64,000 bases of DNA from JBCCXL01 sp039191605 (GTDB lineage Bacteria > Acidobacteriota > Thermoanaerobaculia > Multivoradales > JAHZIX01). The notes under the pieces were generated by a model. It did not search any database. It had not been told where the DNA came from and saw nothing but the letters and a program-made list of their open reading frames with translations. Below are positions 34,521 to 43,843 of the stretch, piece by piece. The stretch covers positions 1 through 64,000 of the forward strand of contig JBCCXL010000017.1 of NCBI GenBank assembly GCA_039191605.1, read 5' to 3'. How positions within the stretch are numbered: position 1 is the stretch's first letter; every line of letters begins with the position of its first letter. The translations under genes and the position numbers were made by a program.

Positions 34521-35504
34521 ATGTCCGCAACCCAAACCAGCCCACCCCAGGCGCCGGCGCCGCCCCACGAGCGAACGCCGCAGGATCTCGAGTCCATGCC
34601 GTCGATGAAAGATGCCCGCCGCCGTGGCGATCGACCACCGGTCTCCGCCATCGTCACCACCTTCAACGAGGAGCGCAATATCGCTGATTGCCTGCGCTCC
34701 ATTCTGTGGTGCGACGAGATTTTGGTGGTGGATTCGTTTTCCACCGATCGCACTCCGGAAATCGTGCAGGCCTTCGAGGGCGTGCGCTTCATCCAGCGCA
34801 CGTACTACGGATCCGCCGCGCAGAAGAATTGGGCGATGGATCAGGTGGAGCACGACTGGATCTTGATCTTCGACGCCGACGAGCGCTGCATCGACGCGCT
34901 TCAGGACGAGATCGAATCCCTGCTCGCCCGAGGGCCCCGCCACGAGGCGTACACCATTCGCCGCCGGGTGTATTTCATGGACCACCTGATCCGCTTCTCC
35001 GGCTGGCAGCACGACCAGGTGGTGCGGCTGATCCGCAAGGGCTCGGGTCGCTACCCCAACCGCCGAGTGCATGCGGACATGAAGACCAAGGGCCCGGCGC
35101 CGCTGTTGCGCAACCCGATGTTGCACTACATGGCGGACTCCTTCGACGAGTACTACCCGCGGATCATGAAGTACAGCCTGTGGGGTGCCGCCCAGGCCTG
35201 GAAGGAAGGCAAGCGCGCGGGGGTGGCGGAGGTCTTCGGCCGCTCGGTGTGGCGCTTCCTGCGCACCTACCTGATTCAGGGAGGGATCCTGGACGGCATG
35301 TACGGCCTCGTCTTCTGCATGCTGCAGGCTTACGGGACCTACCTGAAGTGGTCGATTCTCTGGGGCTGGAGAGTCAACGAGAGCCGCGGCATTCAGCCTG
35401 CCCTGCCGCTCTTCGATGACGACGAGAGCACCTGGCGCGGATTGGGGGAGGGGGCGGAATCCCCTGACTCTGCCGAGGGGGATGGCGGGGACGCTGCGTC
35501 CTGA
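34521..35504 (+). CDS. GT2 glycosyltransferase, LPS-core (WaaE-like) type
   Basis: The ATG at 34521 (GGAAGGAG before it) gives 327 residues. GT-A fold motifs are VSAIVTTFNEERNI at 41-54, LVVDSFSTDRT at 68-78 and IFDADER with the metal-binding DxD at 118-120. A conserved block VYFMDHLIRFSGWQHD follows, typical of beta-1,4-glucosyl- or heptosyltransferase-like LPS core enzymes. The C-terminus has two amphipathic or hydrophobic helices around 235-275, as in membrane-associated members. It likely adds a sugar to a membrane glycolipid or LPS core, and supports a Gram-negative envelope. Confidence 0.85.
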   Translation: MSATQTSPPQAPAPPHERTPQDLESMPSMKDARRRGDRPPVSAIVTTFNEERNIADCLRSILWCDEILVVDSFSTDRTPEIVQAFEGVRFIQRTYYGSAAQKNWAMDQVEHDWILIFDADERCIDALQDEIESLLARGPRHEAYTIRRRVYFMDHLIRFSGWQHDQVVRLIRKGSGRYPNRRVHADMKTKGPAPLLRNPMLHYMADSFDEYYPRIMKYSLWGAAQAWKEGKRAGVAEVFGRSVWRFLRTYLIQGGILDGMYGLVFCMLQAYGTYLKWSILWGWRVNESRGIQPALPLFDDDESTWRGLGEGAESPDSAEGDGGDAAS

Positions 35505-35630
35505 CTCGGACCCCTCGCCATCGGCCTCATTGCACTTCGTCCAGAGGGTGAGTCAGCTCAGAGGAGCGTTCAACAGAGGCCGTGTAGCCAGAACCCTTTA
35601 GCGCCTGAAGTAGCTAGCAGAACCGGTTAG

Positions 35631-35912
35631 CTAGCAGCTGGCTCCCCAATTGGGGTGGTCCAGGGTGAAGCCTTCGTCACCGTCGTAATCCAGGGTGGCT
35701 CCATCCAGTTCCCGGGCGGCCATCGCGTCGAGCAGCAGCGGCAGGCCCGACGAGGTCTGGAGACTGAGATCGTCTTCCTGGGGGCGGCGGGAAACGTGGA
35801 GCCGAAAGCCCATGGCGCCGCAGCCACCGGCGAAGGCGATGCGCAGCGTTTCGTCGTCCCGCAGGTCGCGGTGGGCGGCATGGTGGGCGGCTTCGGTGCA
35901 GTGAATCCTCAT
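35631..35912 (-). CDS. HesB/IscA-like protein, reduced cysteine set
   Basis: The protein has 93 residues from the ATG at 35912. The core LRIAFAGGCGAMGFRLHV matches the first cysteine region of HesB/IscA proteins (Cys31), and GFTLDHPNWGASC carries the C-terminal site. Here only one Cys (Cys93) is found instead of the usual CGCG pair. Canonical IscA binds an Fe-S cluster through three Cys; this version has two. It may be a redox or metal protein of the HesB-related group. It is divergent from korA, with 363 bp between them. Confidence 0.7.
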   Translation of the reverse strand: MRIHCTEAAHHAAHRDLRDDETLRIAFAGGCGAMGFRLHVSRRPQEDDLSLQTSSGLPLLLDAMAARELDGATLDYDGDEGFTLDHPNWGASC

Positions 35913-36275
35913 AGTTATTGAGTTTATCTCAGCGCTTGCCGCGGGGCATTTGGCACCTCTTTGGGGGCGATTCAGACCGCCATCTCTTCTCTGCCTTCGG
36001 AAGCCTTGAATAGGGTCTAGTGGGTAGTGGTAGCATGTTCTTCTGGGGCCCCGACGCAGCGTGCAAACGCTCCGTCGCCGCTCTCCTGGCGTCTGGTCCA
36101 GCGCTCTGAGACGCAACGCCGGTTCCGCAACTTAGACGCGCTGCGGCGTCCAAATCGGCGATCTCAAAGCTCAATCGAAGTCCAGGCGGTTTGCAGTCTG
36201 AGCTCTCCGTCCGACCCCTCAACCCCTTAGCGGTACCTCACCTGCATCGCCGAACACACTGCATCGCCGAGAATC
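35913..36275. promoter_or_regulatory. Divergent promoter region, IscA-like / korA
   Basis: This 363-bp intergenic region lies between divergent genes. The sides next to each start presumably hold promoters, but no hexamers are strong. No gene or RNA is seen. Confidence 0.4.
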
Positions 36276-38159
36276 ATGTCCTCAAGTACGCTATCCCCAA
36301 GCTCCCCTTCCGCCGAACCGCCCCAGCTGCAGGTTGTCGATGACGTCGTGATCCGCTTTGCCGGAGACTCCGGCGACGGGATGCAGCTCACCGGGAACCA
36401 GTTCACCAATACCTCGGCCCTGGTGGGGAACGATCTATCCACGCTGCCAGACTTTCCCGCCGAAATCCGCGCACCAGCGGGCACTTTGCCCGGTGTCTCG
36501 GCATTCCAGGTGCGGATTGCGGACTTCGACATTCACACTCCGGGGGACGCGCCGGACGTGCTGGTGGCGATGAATCCGGCGGCGCTGAAGAAGAACATCG
36601 GGGAGCTCAAGCCCAACGGCGTGATCATCGCCAACACGGATGAGTTCAACACTCGGAACTTCAAGAAGGCAAAGATCGAGTCGAATCCCCTGGAGGACGG
36701 CTCGCTGGACGGTTTCCGGCTCTTTCAGGTGGAGCTCACCACCCTGACCCGGAAGACCCTGGAGTCGAGCCCGCTGGATACTCGCTCCAAGGACCGCTGC
36801 AAGAATCTCTTCGCCTTGGGGATGGTGTATTGGCTGTTCTCCCGGCCGCTGGAGACCACCGAACAGTGGTTGGGCAAGAAGTTCGCGTCGAAGCCGGAGG
36901 TGGTCGAGGCGAACCTCGCTGTGCTGCGGGCCGGCTGGAATTACTGCGATATCACCGAAGCGTTCCAGATTCGCTATCAGGTGGAGCCCGCGCAGCTGGA
37001 GACGGGAACCTACCGGAACATCCACGGGAATAGCGCGATGGCGCTGGGGCTGGTGGCTGCCGGCCATCTCAGCGGTCTCCAGCTGTACCTCGGGGCCTAC
37101 CCCATCACTCCCGCCAGCGACCTGCTCCATGAGTTGGCGCGGCACGCGAACCACGGGGTGATGACCTTCCAAGCGGAGGATGAGATCGCCGCCGTATGTG
37201 CTGCGATCGGTGCTTCCTATGGCGGGCATCTCGGCGTCACCGCGTCCAGCGGCCCAGGGATCGCCCTCAAAGGCGAGGCGATGAATCTGGCGGTGATGGT
37301 GGAGCTGCCCCTCGTGGTCGTCAACGTGCAGCGCGCGGGCCCCTCTACCGGAATGCCGACGAAGACCGAGCAGAGCGATTTGCTGCAGGTGCTCTTTGGA
37401 CGGAATGGCGATTCGCCAGTGCCGGTGCTGGCGGCGGCGACGCCCGCCGACTGCTTCGATGTTGCCATCGAGGCCTGTCGCATCGCCCTGCGCTACATGG
37501 TGCCGGTGATGGTGCTCTCGGATGGCTACATCGCCAATGGCTCGGAACCCTGGAAGCTGCCGGATCCCGAGGTGCTGCCGGATTTGCGGCCGACTTTTCA
37601 GCCGCCGCCGGAGGAAGACAGTCCGCCCTTCGCTCCCTATTCCAGGGATGCCGAAACCCTGGCCCGACCCTGGGCTCGACCGGGAACTCCTGGGCTGGAG
37701 CATCGCATCGGCGGCCTCGAGAAGGAAATGGGTAGCGGGAATGTCTCCTACGATCCCGCGAACCATGGGCAGATGACTCGGCTTCGGGCGGACAAGGTGG
37801 CTAGAGTGGCCCGCGAGATTCCTCCTCTCGAAGTGGATGGCCCCGACAGCGGTCGATTGTTGGTTCTCGGTTGGGGGAGCACTGCAGGCCCGATCCAGGC
37901 GGCGGTGCGCATCGCGCGCAAGGAAGGGATCCCGGTTTCCCGAGCTCATTTGCGCTACATCAACCCGTTCCCGTCGAACCTTTCCGAGGTTCTGAGCCGT
38001 TTCGAAACGGTGCTGGTTCCGGAGATGAACTCTGGACAGCTCGCTCTGCTACTGAGGGCCCACACCCTCAAGCCGGTGGAGAGTTATCCCAAGGTCGAGG
38101 GACGCCCCTTTACCCGAGACGAGATCGTCACCAAGATTCGCGAGCTCTTGGCAAGCTAA
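36276..38159 (+). CDS. korA: 2-oxoacid:ferredoxin oxidoreductase, fused gamma-alpha subunit
   Basis: The protein has 627 residues. The first ~200 are the gamma-type domain: FAGDSGDGMQLTGNQF, PDFPAEIRAPAGTLPGVSAFQVRIAD. From ~250 on is the alpha (pyrimidine-binding) part: LGAYPITPASDLLHELARH, FQAEDEIAAVCAAIGASYGG, TASSGPGIALKGEAMNLAV. The C-terminal part is the domain-II fold ending with PKVEGRPFT. With KorB it converts 2-oxoglutarate (or another 2-oxoacid) and CoA to the acyl-CoA, reducing ferredoxin. 2-Oxoglutarate is the more usual substrate of this fused form, but that is inferred. korB follows 98 bp downstream. Confidence 0.95.
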   Translation: MSSSTLSPSSPSAEPPQLQVVDDVVIRFAGDSGDGMQLTGNQFTNTSALVGNDLSTLPDFPAEIRAPAGTLPGVSAFQVRIADFDIHTPGDAPDVLVAMNPAALKKNIGELKPNGVIIANTDEFNTRNFKKAKIESNPLEDGSLDGFRLFQVELTTLTRKTLESSPLDTRSKDRCKNLFALGMVYWLFSRPLETTEQWLGKKFASKPEVVEANLAVLRAGWNYCDITEAFQIRYQVEPAQLETGTYRNIHGNSAMALGLVAAGHLSGLQLYLGAYPITPASDLLHELARHANHGVMTFQAEDEIAAVCAAIGASYGGHLGVTASSGPGIALKGEAMNLAVMVELPLVVVNVQRAGPSTGMPTKTEQSDLLQVLFGRNGDSPVPVLAAATPADCFDVAIEACRIALRYMVPVMVLSDGYIANGSEPWKLPDPEVLPDLRPTFQPPPEEDSPPFAPYSRDAETLARPWARPGTPGLEHRIGGLEKEMGSGNVSYDPANHGQMTRLRADKVARVAREIPPLEVDGPDSGRLLVLGWGSTAGPIQAAVRIARKEGIPVSRAHLRYINPFPSNLSEVLSRFETVLVPEMNSGQLALLLRAHTLKPVESYPKVEGRPFTRDEIVTKIRELLAS

Positions 38160-38206
38160 TCCCAGCCCTCGAAGGGCACTACGACCTTCGATATTCTGGC
38201 TACGGC

Positions 38207-38226
38207 CGTTGAAGATTCGTTCAACG
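38207..38226. other. Inverted repeat between korA and korB
   Basis: A 7-bp perfect inverted repeat, CGTTGAA-GATTCG-TTCAACG, lies in the 98-bp korA-korB spacer. It could be a small hairpin that tunes korB expression, but no T-tract follows, so it is not a canonical terminator. Confidence 0.4.
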
Positions 38227-38257
38227 CGGTTTATCCAACGCCTCGACGAGGTTTTTC

Positions 38258-39274
38258 ATGAGCAAGCCCCCAGCCCTGAAACTCAAGGATTTCCAGTCGG
38301 ATCAGGATGTCCGCTGGTGCCCTGGATGCGGTGATTACGCCATTTTGAAGGCGGTGCAGGCGGTGTTCCCGACCCTCGGGATTCCGAAAGAGGAATTTGT
38401 CGTAGTCTCCGGGATTGGCTGCTCCAGCCGCTTCCCTTACTACATGAATACCTACGGCTTCCACACCATCCATGGCCGAGCGCCGGCGGTGGCCACCGGC
38501 CTGAAAATGAGCCGGCCAGAGCTGGAAGTCTGGGTGGTGACCGGCGATGGTGACGCGCTCTCCATCGGCGGCAATCACTTCCTGCATATGTTGCGGCGCA
38601 ATGTAGGGCTGAAGGTGCTGCTCTTCAACAACCGAATCTACGGTTTGACCAAGGGCCAGTACTCGCCCACCAGTGAAGTGGGGAAGCGCACCAAGTCGAC
38701 TCCCGACGGCTCGCTGGACAACCCCTTCAACCCGCTGGCGGTAGCTCTTGGAGCAGGCGCGACCTTCGTCGCCCGCGGAGTCGATATTTTTGTGCCGCAT
38801 CTCAAGGCTGTGCTCCAGCGCGCCGCCGCCCATCGCGGAACGGCCTTTATCGAGATCTATCAGAACTGCAACATCTTCAACGATGGGGCCTTCAAGAACG
38901 TCACCGACAAGGCGGTGAAGGACGAAGACGTGCTCTATCTGGAGCACGGCAAGCCGCTGGTCTACGGCAAGGAGAATCGTCGCGGTCTGCGCCGCAGAGG
39001 GTTTGGCCTCGAGGTGATTGAGCTCGGTCCCGACGATGCGGGGGTGGAGGAGTGCCTAGTCTTTGATGAGACCTGCTCCGACCCTGCCTTGGCCTTTGCT
39101 CTCGCCCACGTAATGCCGCCGGATGGACCTACTCCAGTAGGCGTGCTGCGGTCGGTCGAGGCGCCGACCTATGAATCGGGAGTACTCCAGAAGATGGAGG
39201 CCGCCGCGGATGAGCGCGGCCAAGGTACCCTTCAAGGTTTGCTTCATGGCGGCGACACCTGGACCGTCGACTGA
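38258..39274 (+). CDS. korB: 2-oxoacid:ferredoxin oxidoreductase beta subunit
   Basis: The protein has 338 residues, with GAGG before the ATG. RWCPGCGDYAIL with Cys21 and Cys24 is the Fe-S-binding start of KorB. The TPP site is TGDGDALSIGGNHFLH (96-110) followed by LLFNNRIYGLTKGQ. Further on it has NPFNPLAVALGAGATFVAR and YQNCNIFNDG. It is the TPP-binding partner of KorA and forms the active oxidoreductase. No ferredoxin gene is adjacent. Confidence 0.95.
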   Translation: MSKPPALKLKDFQSDQDVRWCPGCGDYAILKAVQAVFPTLGIPKEEFVVVSGIGCSSRFPYYMNTYGFHTIHGRAPAVATGLKMSRPELEVWVVTGDGDALSIGGNHFLHMLRRNVGLKVLLFNNRIYGLTKGQYSPTSEVGKRTKSTPDGSLDNPFNPLAVALGAGATFVARGVDIFVPHLKAVLQRAAAHRGTAFIEIYQNCNIFNDGAFKNVTDKAVKDEDVLYLEHGKPLVYGKENRRGLRRRGFGLEVIELGPDDAGVEECLVFDETCSDPALAFALAHVMPPDGPTPVGVLRSVEAPTYESGVLQKMEAAADERGQGTLQGLLHGGDTWTVD

Positions 39275-41021
39275 CGGTTCCGAAGCATCCAATCCAGCAT
39301 CTCCGGGCTCACCCGGAGACGGGGCTCCTAGGGCGTCCCGGGACGGCGTCCAGGATCCGGCGGATTCCCGTCTCTGGCTGAAGATTGCCTGTGGTGTGGG
39401 CCTCAGCGTGGCGGTGCTTCACGCCGCCGCGGCGATCAGTGCCGGGGAGGTTTTCCACAACGACGGGCTAGATTACGCGCAGATCGCCCGGGAGCTGGTG
39501 CGGGGGGAGGGTTTCGCCTCCCGTCAGGCGATCTATGCTCTGCATCTGGAATGGCTGTTGGCGGCGGATCAGCTGGAGCAGCCTTGGGCCAATCTTCACC
39601 GTTTCCCCCTGCCTTCCCTGACCCTGGCCCTGGCCTTTTGGCTCTTCGGGGCTTTGAGCTGGGTGATTCAGGTGCACTCTGCCCTCTGGGTGGGGGGGAC
39701 GGCGGGTCTGCTGTGGTTGTGGGGGCGACGGGCTCTCGGCCGCTGGGGGGCGTGGGCCGCGGCCGGAACGGTAGCGGCCTCGGCGGGGCTGATGGAGGGG
39801 GTGCAAGGAGGAACGCCGGAGCCCCAGAGCGCCTTTCTCGCCACCCTCGCGCTCTATCTGCTGTGGCGGCCCTCGACGCAGCGGGAGGGACCGCTGCCGC
39901 CGGGGCGACTGGCCTTCGTGGGGATGCTCGGTGGAGCGCTACTGCTCTCCCGCACCAACGCGGTGACCCTGCTTCCGGGGCTGATGTTGCTGGCGATGGA
40001 GTGGCGCTCCCGGCGAGACGGCCGGTGGTCCCGCCGCGCCCGCCCGCTAGCGGCTCTCTGCCTCTTGTTGTGGTACCTGGCGGCGGCGGCGCCGTGGATG
40101 GCGCGTAACGCAGCCCTCACCGGCAGCCCCACCTTTTCCCTGCACTCTTACTATCTGATGCCCTCCGGCGCGGTGCCGGGGGAAACCAAGAAGGATTTCA
40201 CCCTGCCTTGGGTGCGTACCTTCGTGTCGCCGGCGGAATACTTTGCCGAGCATCAAGAGGAGGTTGTGAAGAAGTGGTGGGTGCGCACCAAGGTGCTGGC
40301 GCAGGACTTCCCGACCTTCGGCGGGGCGGTGCTGGCTTTGCCCCTGGCGCTACTGGCGCTGCGACGACGCTACGGCGGGGAGCTGGTCTCGACCCTGGGG
40401 GCCACCTTCTTGGCCTTCGCCGGAAACGCCTTGCTCTGTGGCTTTACCGACGTGAATCCCGAGCGCTACTACTACTTCCTGCTGCCTCCCCTGCTGCTGG
40501 GGGCGGTGGCGGCCCTGGTGGGTTGGACCGGGGTAGAGCAGCGCGGGGCGGCGTGGCGGCAGCGGGCTCTGTTTACCGCGACGGCGTTGTTGCTGGCGGG
40601 GATCCCTCTGTTCATCGAACGCTGGCAGTTCCTCTCGACCAAGGCGTCCACCCGCATCGATCTCGAGCAGTTGGCGGAGGTCACCGCGGCGACGGAGGCG
40701 GGGGACGTGGTGTTGAGCGATCGCTCGGCCCAGGTGGTTTGGCATACGGATCGCCGCTCTGTCCGCGCCCACTACGCCACCTGCGCCACTCATCCCTGCA
40801 GCGGCCTGCCGGTGGTTGCGGCGCTGGAGATGGATAACGCCTACGGCATCGTTGATGCGGTCTACCTGACGCCCTTCTGGAGCCGGAAGCCGGAACGAGC
40901 GGCGATGGTGGAGAGGCTGCTGGCCCGGCCAGAGTTTCGGGCCCGCTACGATTGTGAGGATAGTGCTCCACCCTTCGACGACGGAGCGATCTTTTGTCGC
41001 CGTCACCGTGGGCCTCCATGA
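39210..41021 (+). CDS. GT-C-type multi-spanning membrane glycosyltransferase-like protein
   Basis: The protein has about 603 residues from the ATG at 39210 (GGAGG 9 bp upstream); 39246 is an alternative start. Either start overlaps the korB end. The protein has ~10 hydrophobic helices starting at ~65. After the first helix comes FHNDGLDYAQIARELVRGEGF, which matches the first-loop acidic motif of GT-C (PMT/ArnT-like) glycosyltransferases. The last ~150 residues are extracytoplasmic with DVVLSDRSAQVVWHTDRRSV and ATCATHPC. It probably uses a polyprenyl-phosphate sugar to modify an envelope component. The acceptor is unknown. Confidence 0.7.
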   Translation: MSAAKVPFKVCFMAATPGPSTDGSEASNPASPGSPGDGAPRASRDGVQDPADSRLWLKIACGVGLSVAVLHAAAAISAGEVFHNDGLDYAQIARELVRGEGFASRQAIYALHLEWLLAADQLEQPWANLHRFPLPSLTLALAFWLFGALSWVIQVHSALWVGGTAGLLWLWGRRALGRWGAWAAAGTVAASAGLMEGVQGGTPEPQSAFLATLALYLLWRPSTQREGPLPPGRLAFVGMLGGALLLSRTNAVTLLPGLMLLAMEWRSRRDGRWSRRARPLAALCLLLWYLAAAAPWMARNAALTGSPTFSLHSYYLMPSGAVPGETKKDFTLPWVRTFVSPAEYFAEHQEEVVKKWWVRTKVLAQDFPTFGGAVLALPLALLALRRRYGGELVSTLGATFLAFAGNALLCGFTDVNPERYYYFLLPPLLLGAVAALVGWTGVEQRGAAWRQRALFTATALLLAGIPLFIERWQFLSTKASTRIDLEQLAEVTAATEAGDVVLSDRSAQVVWHTDRRSVRAHYATCATHPCSGLPVVAALEMDNAYGIVDAVYLTPFWSRKPERAAMVERLLARPEFRARYDCEDSAPPFDDGAIFCRRHRGPP

Positions 41022-41583
41022 TCGGTGAGCGCGGCATAGCCGTCAGCTCTCGCTGTTTTTAGGTACTGAAATTTGGCAGGAAGTTAAGTTGAACGAATGC
41101 ATTTGAAGTTGGACAAAAGTTTGACGAGCCGGAGGTTGCTTCGACATGGCCGACTTCGTGTGTTAAAACAGCGGACGATCTCGACAACGCGGAGCAGATT
41201 CTCGGCCGTTACCGCCGGTGTTGGTAAGAGCTCTTCCTCAGCGCTCGCTCCCTTCCAGATATCGAGCAGGTACCCAGCCTCGGGATTCTCGAGGCCGCTG
41301 CCCACTGAGGCTGCCTGCCGAAGCTTCCTGGCTCCCTGGTTTTGCCCCCGCTTCTCGGGGAACGCTACGTCTCGGGATCGTGATTCACGACCTCTTGTCC
41401 GCCGCCGCTCTGCTCTACGGTGCCCCGTTTGATGGCGCCTTGGCCCAGCGTCTCGGCCTTCCACTCGCTTCCCCTTCCGGATCGCTCAGCGGTCCCTGAG
41501 CTCTTCCAGTCGACGAGGGCTCGGCGCGTCGCCTCGGCACGCGACACCCTTGCTGGAACCCTAAGCTACGGAGCCCCCGCACG
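41022..41583. other. Intergenic, no gene seen
   Basis: This 562-bp gap is AT-richer in its first ~150 bp (TTTTTAGGTACTG, several TTGA-type hexamers near 41089-41125), which probably holds the promoter of the glucan phosphorylase gene. Open frames on either strand lack coding signs. Confidence 0.4.
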
Positions 41584-43764
41584 ATGAACTCCCTTCGCAT
41601 TCCCACTCTGCAAATCGCCGACATCGAGCTGCCCCGGGAGGTCGCCAGGCTAGGAGATCTGGCCTACAACCTGTGGTGGACCTGGTCTCCTGAGGCTCGC
41701 CAGCTCTTCTCGTCCATCGATGGCGAGACCTGGGCGCGCTACCGCAGTCCGATTCAGCTGCTGATCAACGTCGACGCCTCCCGCTGGGAATCGCTGGTCT
41801 CCAGCTCCACCTTCATGGCCAAGTATGGCGCGGTGGTCCAGGAATTCGATCGCTATATGAACGAGCTGGACAACACGTGGTTCCATCGTCGCTTCCCGGA
41901 CCACGGCAAGGACGTGGTGGCCTATTTCTCGATGGAATACGGGGTTCATAGCTCCCTGGCGGTGTACTCCGGCGGCCTCGGGGTGCTCTCCGGAGATCAT
42001 TGCAAGAGCGCCAGTGACCTCGGCCTACCCTTCATTGCGGTGGGTTTGATGTATCGCCACGGCTATTTCCAGCAGACCATCGATGCGGAAGGGCTGCAGC
42101 AGCATTCCTATCCGGAATACGACTTCAGCCGCTTGCCGATCCGCCCAGCGCTGACCCCCAACGGCCGCCCCCTCACCGTCGAGGTACCGCTGCTGGATCG
42201 CTCCATCTTCGCCAAGGTTTGGACCGCCCAGGTGGGGCGCGTTCCCCTGCTGCTGCTGGATACGGATGTCCCGCGCAACGATCCGGCGGATCGTCCGATC
42301 ACCGACCTGCTCTACGTTCAGGGCCGCGAGATGCGCCTGATTCAGGAGATGGTGGTGGGCATCGGCGGGGTGAAGGCTCTGGAGGAGCTGGGGGTCAAGC
42401 CCTCGGTTTGGCACATCAACGAGGGGCATTGCGCCTTCCTGCAGCTCGAGCGCCTGCGGCGCCGGCTGGGTTCCGGCCAGTCTTGGGGAGAGGCCTTCGA
42501 GGACGTGCGCCGGAGCACCGTATTCACCACTCACACGCCGGTCACCGCCGGCAATGAGCAATTCGACCGAGATCTCGCCGGCCGCTATTTGCAGCCCTGG
42601 GGGGAGACCCTGGGCCAGAGCACCGAGACCCTGCTGGATCTCGGCGCCGAGCGTGAGGGGCTGAATCATCCCAACCTCAACCTCACCGCTCTGGCATTGC
42701 GCACCAGCTGCCACGCTAACGGCGTTTCGCAGCTCAATGGGGAAGTAGCGGACCGTATGTGGCGTCACCTCTTCCCCCATGTTTCGGAGTCCGAGCCGGT
42801 GATCTCCGGGATCACCAACGGGGTGCATACCGGAACCTGGATCGGTACCGAGACCCGCAGTCTGCTGGAGCGTCATCTCGGGCGCCGCTGGCCCGAGCTG
42901 CTGTCGGATCCGGGCAACGCCTGGGAACAGATCCGCGCGATTCCGGATCGCGAGCTGTGGGAGGTCCACCTCGCTCAGAAGGCGCGCCTGGGCCGCTTTA
43001 CGCTGTCTCGGACCCGCGAGCAGCTCTCTCGCCACGGGGCATCCCCGGGGCAGCTGCGGCGAGCGGCGGAGCTCTATGATCCCAACACTCTGACCATCGG
43101 CTTTGCCCGCCGCTTCGCCACCTACAAGCGGGCCAACCTGGTGTTCTCGGACCTGGATCGATTCCGCCGCTTGATCACGGCCATCGATCAGCCGGTGCAG
43201 CTCTTCTTCGCCGGCAAGGCCCACCCGGCGGATCGCCCCGGCCAGGAGCTGATCCAGCGGATCTTCGAGCTCACCCGGGACTCGTCGCTGGAGGGTAAGG
43301 TCTTCTTCATCGAGAATTACGACATGCGGGTTGGGGCGATGCTGGTGCAGGGGGTCGACATCTGGCTCAACAACCCGCGCAAGCCTCTGGAGGCCAGCGG
43401 CACCAGCGGTCAGAAGGCGGCGATGAACGGGGTGCTGAACTTCAGCATCCTCGACGGATGGTGGCCGGAAGGCTACGATGGCCTCAACGGCTGGGCCATC
43501 GATCCGGGGCAAGATCATGGCGATGCCGGAGCGCAGGACGCGGCGGATGCCGCGGCTCTCTATGACCTTCTGGAGTTCGAGATCAAGCCTCTCTACTATC
43601 AGCGCGATGGCGAGGGGTTGCCCACCGGCTGGGTGCGCCGCATGAAGGACGCCATGGCCACGATCATTCCTCGATTCTCCGCCAACCGCATGGTGCGCGA
43701 CTACGTGGAGCGCGCCTACCTGCCCACCGTTCGCAGCCATGGTGCGGTCCTGAGCTCCAGCTGA
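41584..43764 (+). CDS. glgP: Alpha-glucan phosphorylase (DUF3417-containing)
   Basis: The protein has 726 residues and is of the shorter phosphorylase type with an N-terminal DUF3417 domain (LPREVARLGDLAYNLWWTWSPEARQLF). Catalytic blocks: YFSMEYGVHSSLAVYSGGLGVLSGDHCKSASDLG, HINEGHCAFLQLERLR, TTHTPVTAGNE, IGFARRFATYKRANL. The pyridoxal-phosphate lysine is Lys611 in ASGTSGQKAAMNG. It releases glucose-1-phosphate from alpha-1,4-glucans. It is cytoplasmic and followed closely by the M32 peptidase gene. Confidence 0.95.
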   Translation: MNSLRIPTLQIADIELPREVARLGDLAYNLWWTWSPEARQLFSSIDGETWARYRSPIQLLINVDASRWESLVSSSTFMAKYGAVVQEFDRYMNELDNTWFHRRFPDHGKDVVAYFSMEYGVHSSLAVYSGGLGVLSGDHCKSASDLGLPFIAVGLMYRHGYFQQTIDAEGLQQHSYPEYDFSRLPIRPALTPNGRPLTVEVPLLDRSIFAKVWTAQVGRVPLLLLDTDVPRNDPADRPITDLLYVQGREMRLIQEMVVGIGGVKALEELGVKPSVWHINEGHCAFLQLERLRRRLGSGQSWGEAFEDVRRSTVFTTHTPVTAGNEQFDRDLAGRYLQPWGETLGQSTETLLDLGAEREGLNHPNLNLTALALRTSCHANGVSQLNGEVADRMWRHLFPHVSESEPVISGITNGVHTGTWIGTETRSLLERHLGRRWPELLSDPGNAWEQIRAIPDRELWEVHLAQKARLGRFTLSRTREQLSRHGASPGQLRRAAELYDPNTLTIGFARRFATYKRANLVFSDLDRFRRLITAIDQPVQLFFAGKAHPADRPGQELIQRIFELTRDSSLEGKVFFIENYDMRVGAMLVQGVDIWLNNPRKPLEASGTSGQKAAMNGVLNFSILDGWWPEGYDGLNGWAIDPGQDHGDAGAQDAADAAALYDLLEFEIKPLYYQRDGEGLPTGWVRRMKDAMATIIPRFSANRMVRDYVERAYLPTVRSHGAVLSSS

Positions 43765-43843
43765 GGAACGCCTGAGGCGGCGGGCGCCAGGAGCCCGCCG
43801 CGCTTCGCGTTGGGCTCCGGCATCTTGCGGGAGATTTCAGCCA

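Noticed and set aside
35631..35633. Possible selenocysteine in the IscA-like protein, since some HesB-related proteins contain it
   Set aside because: The stop is TAG, not TGA, and the Cys positions needed are encoded as normal codons.
36435..43740. Long minus-strand frames opposite korA and the glucan phosphorylase gene
   Set aside because: Same shadow effect; no recognisable motif and no ribosome-binding site.
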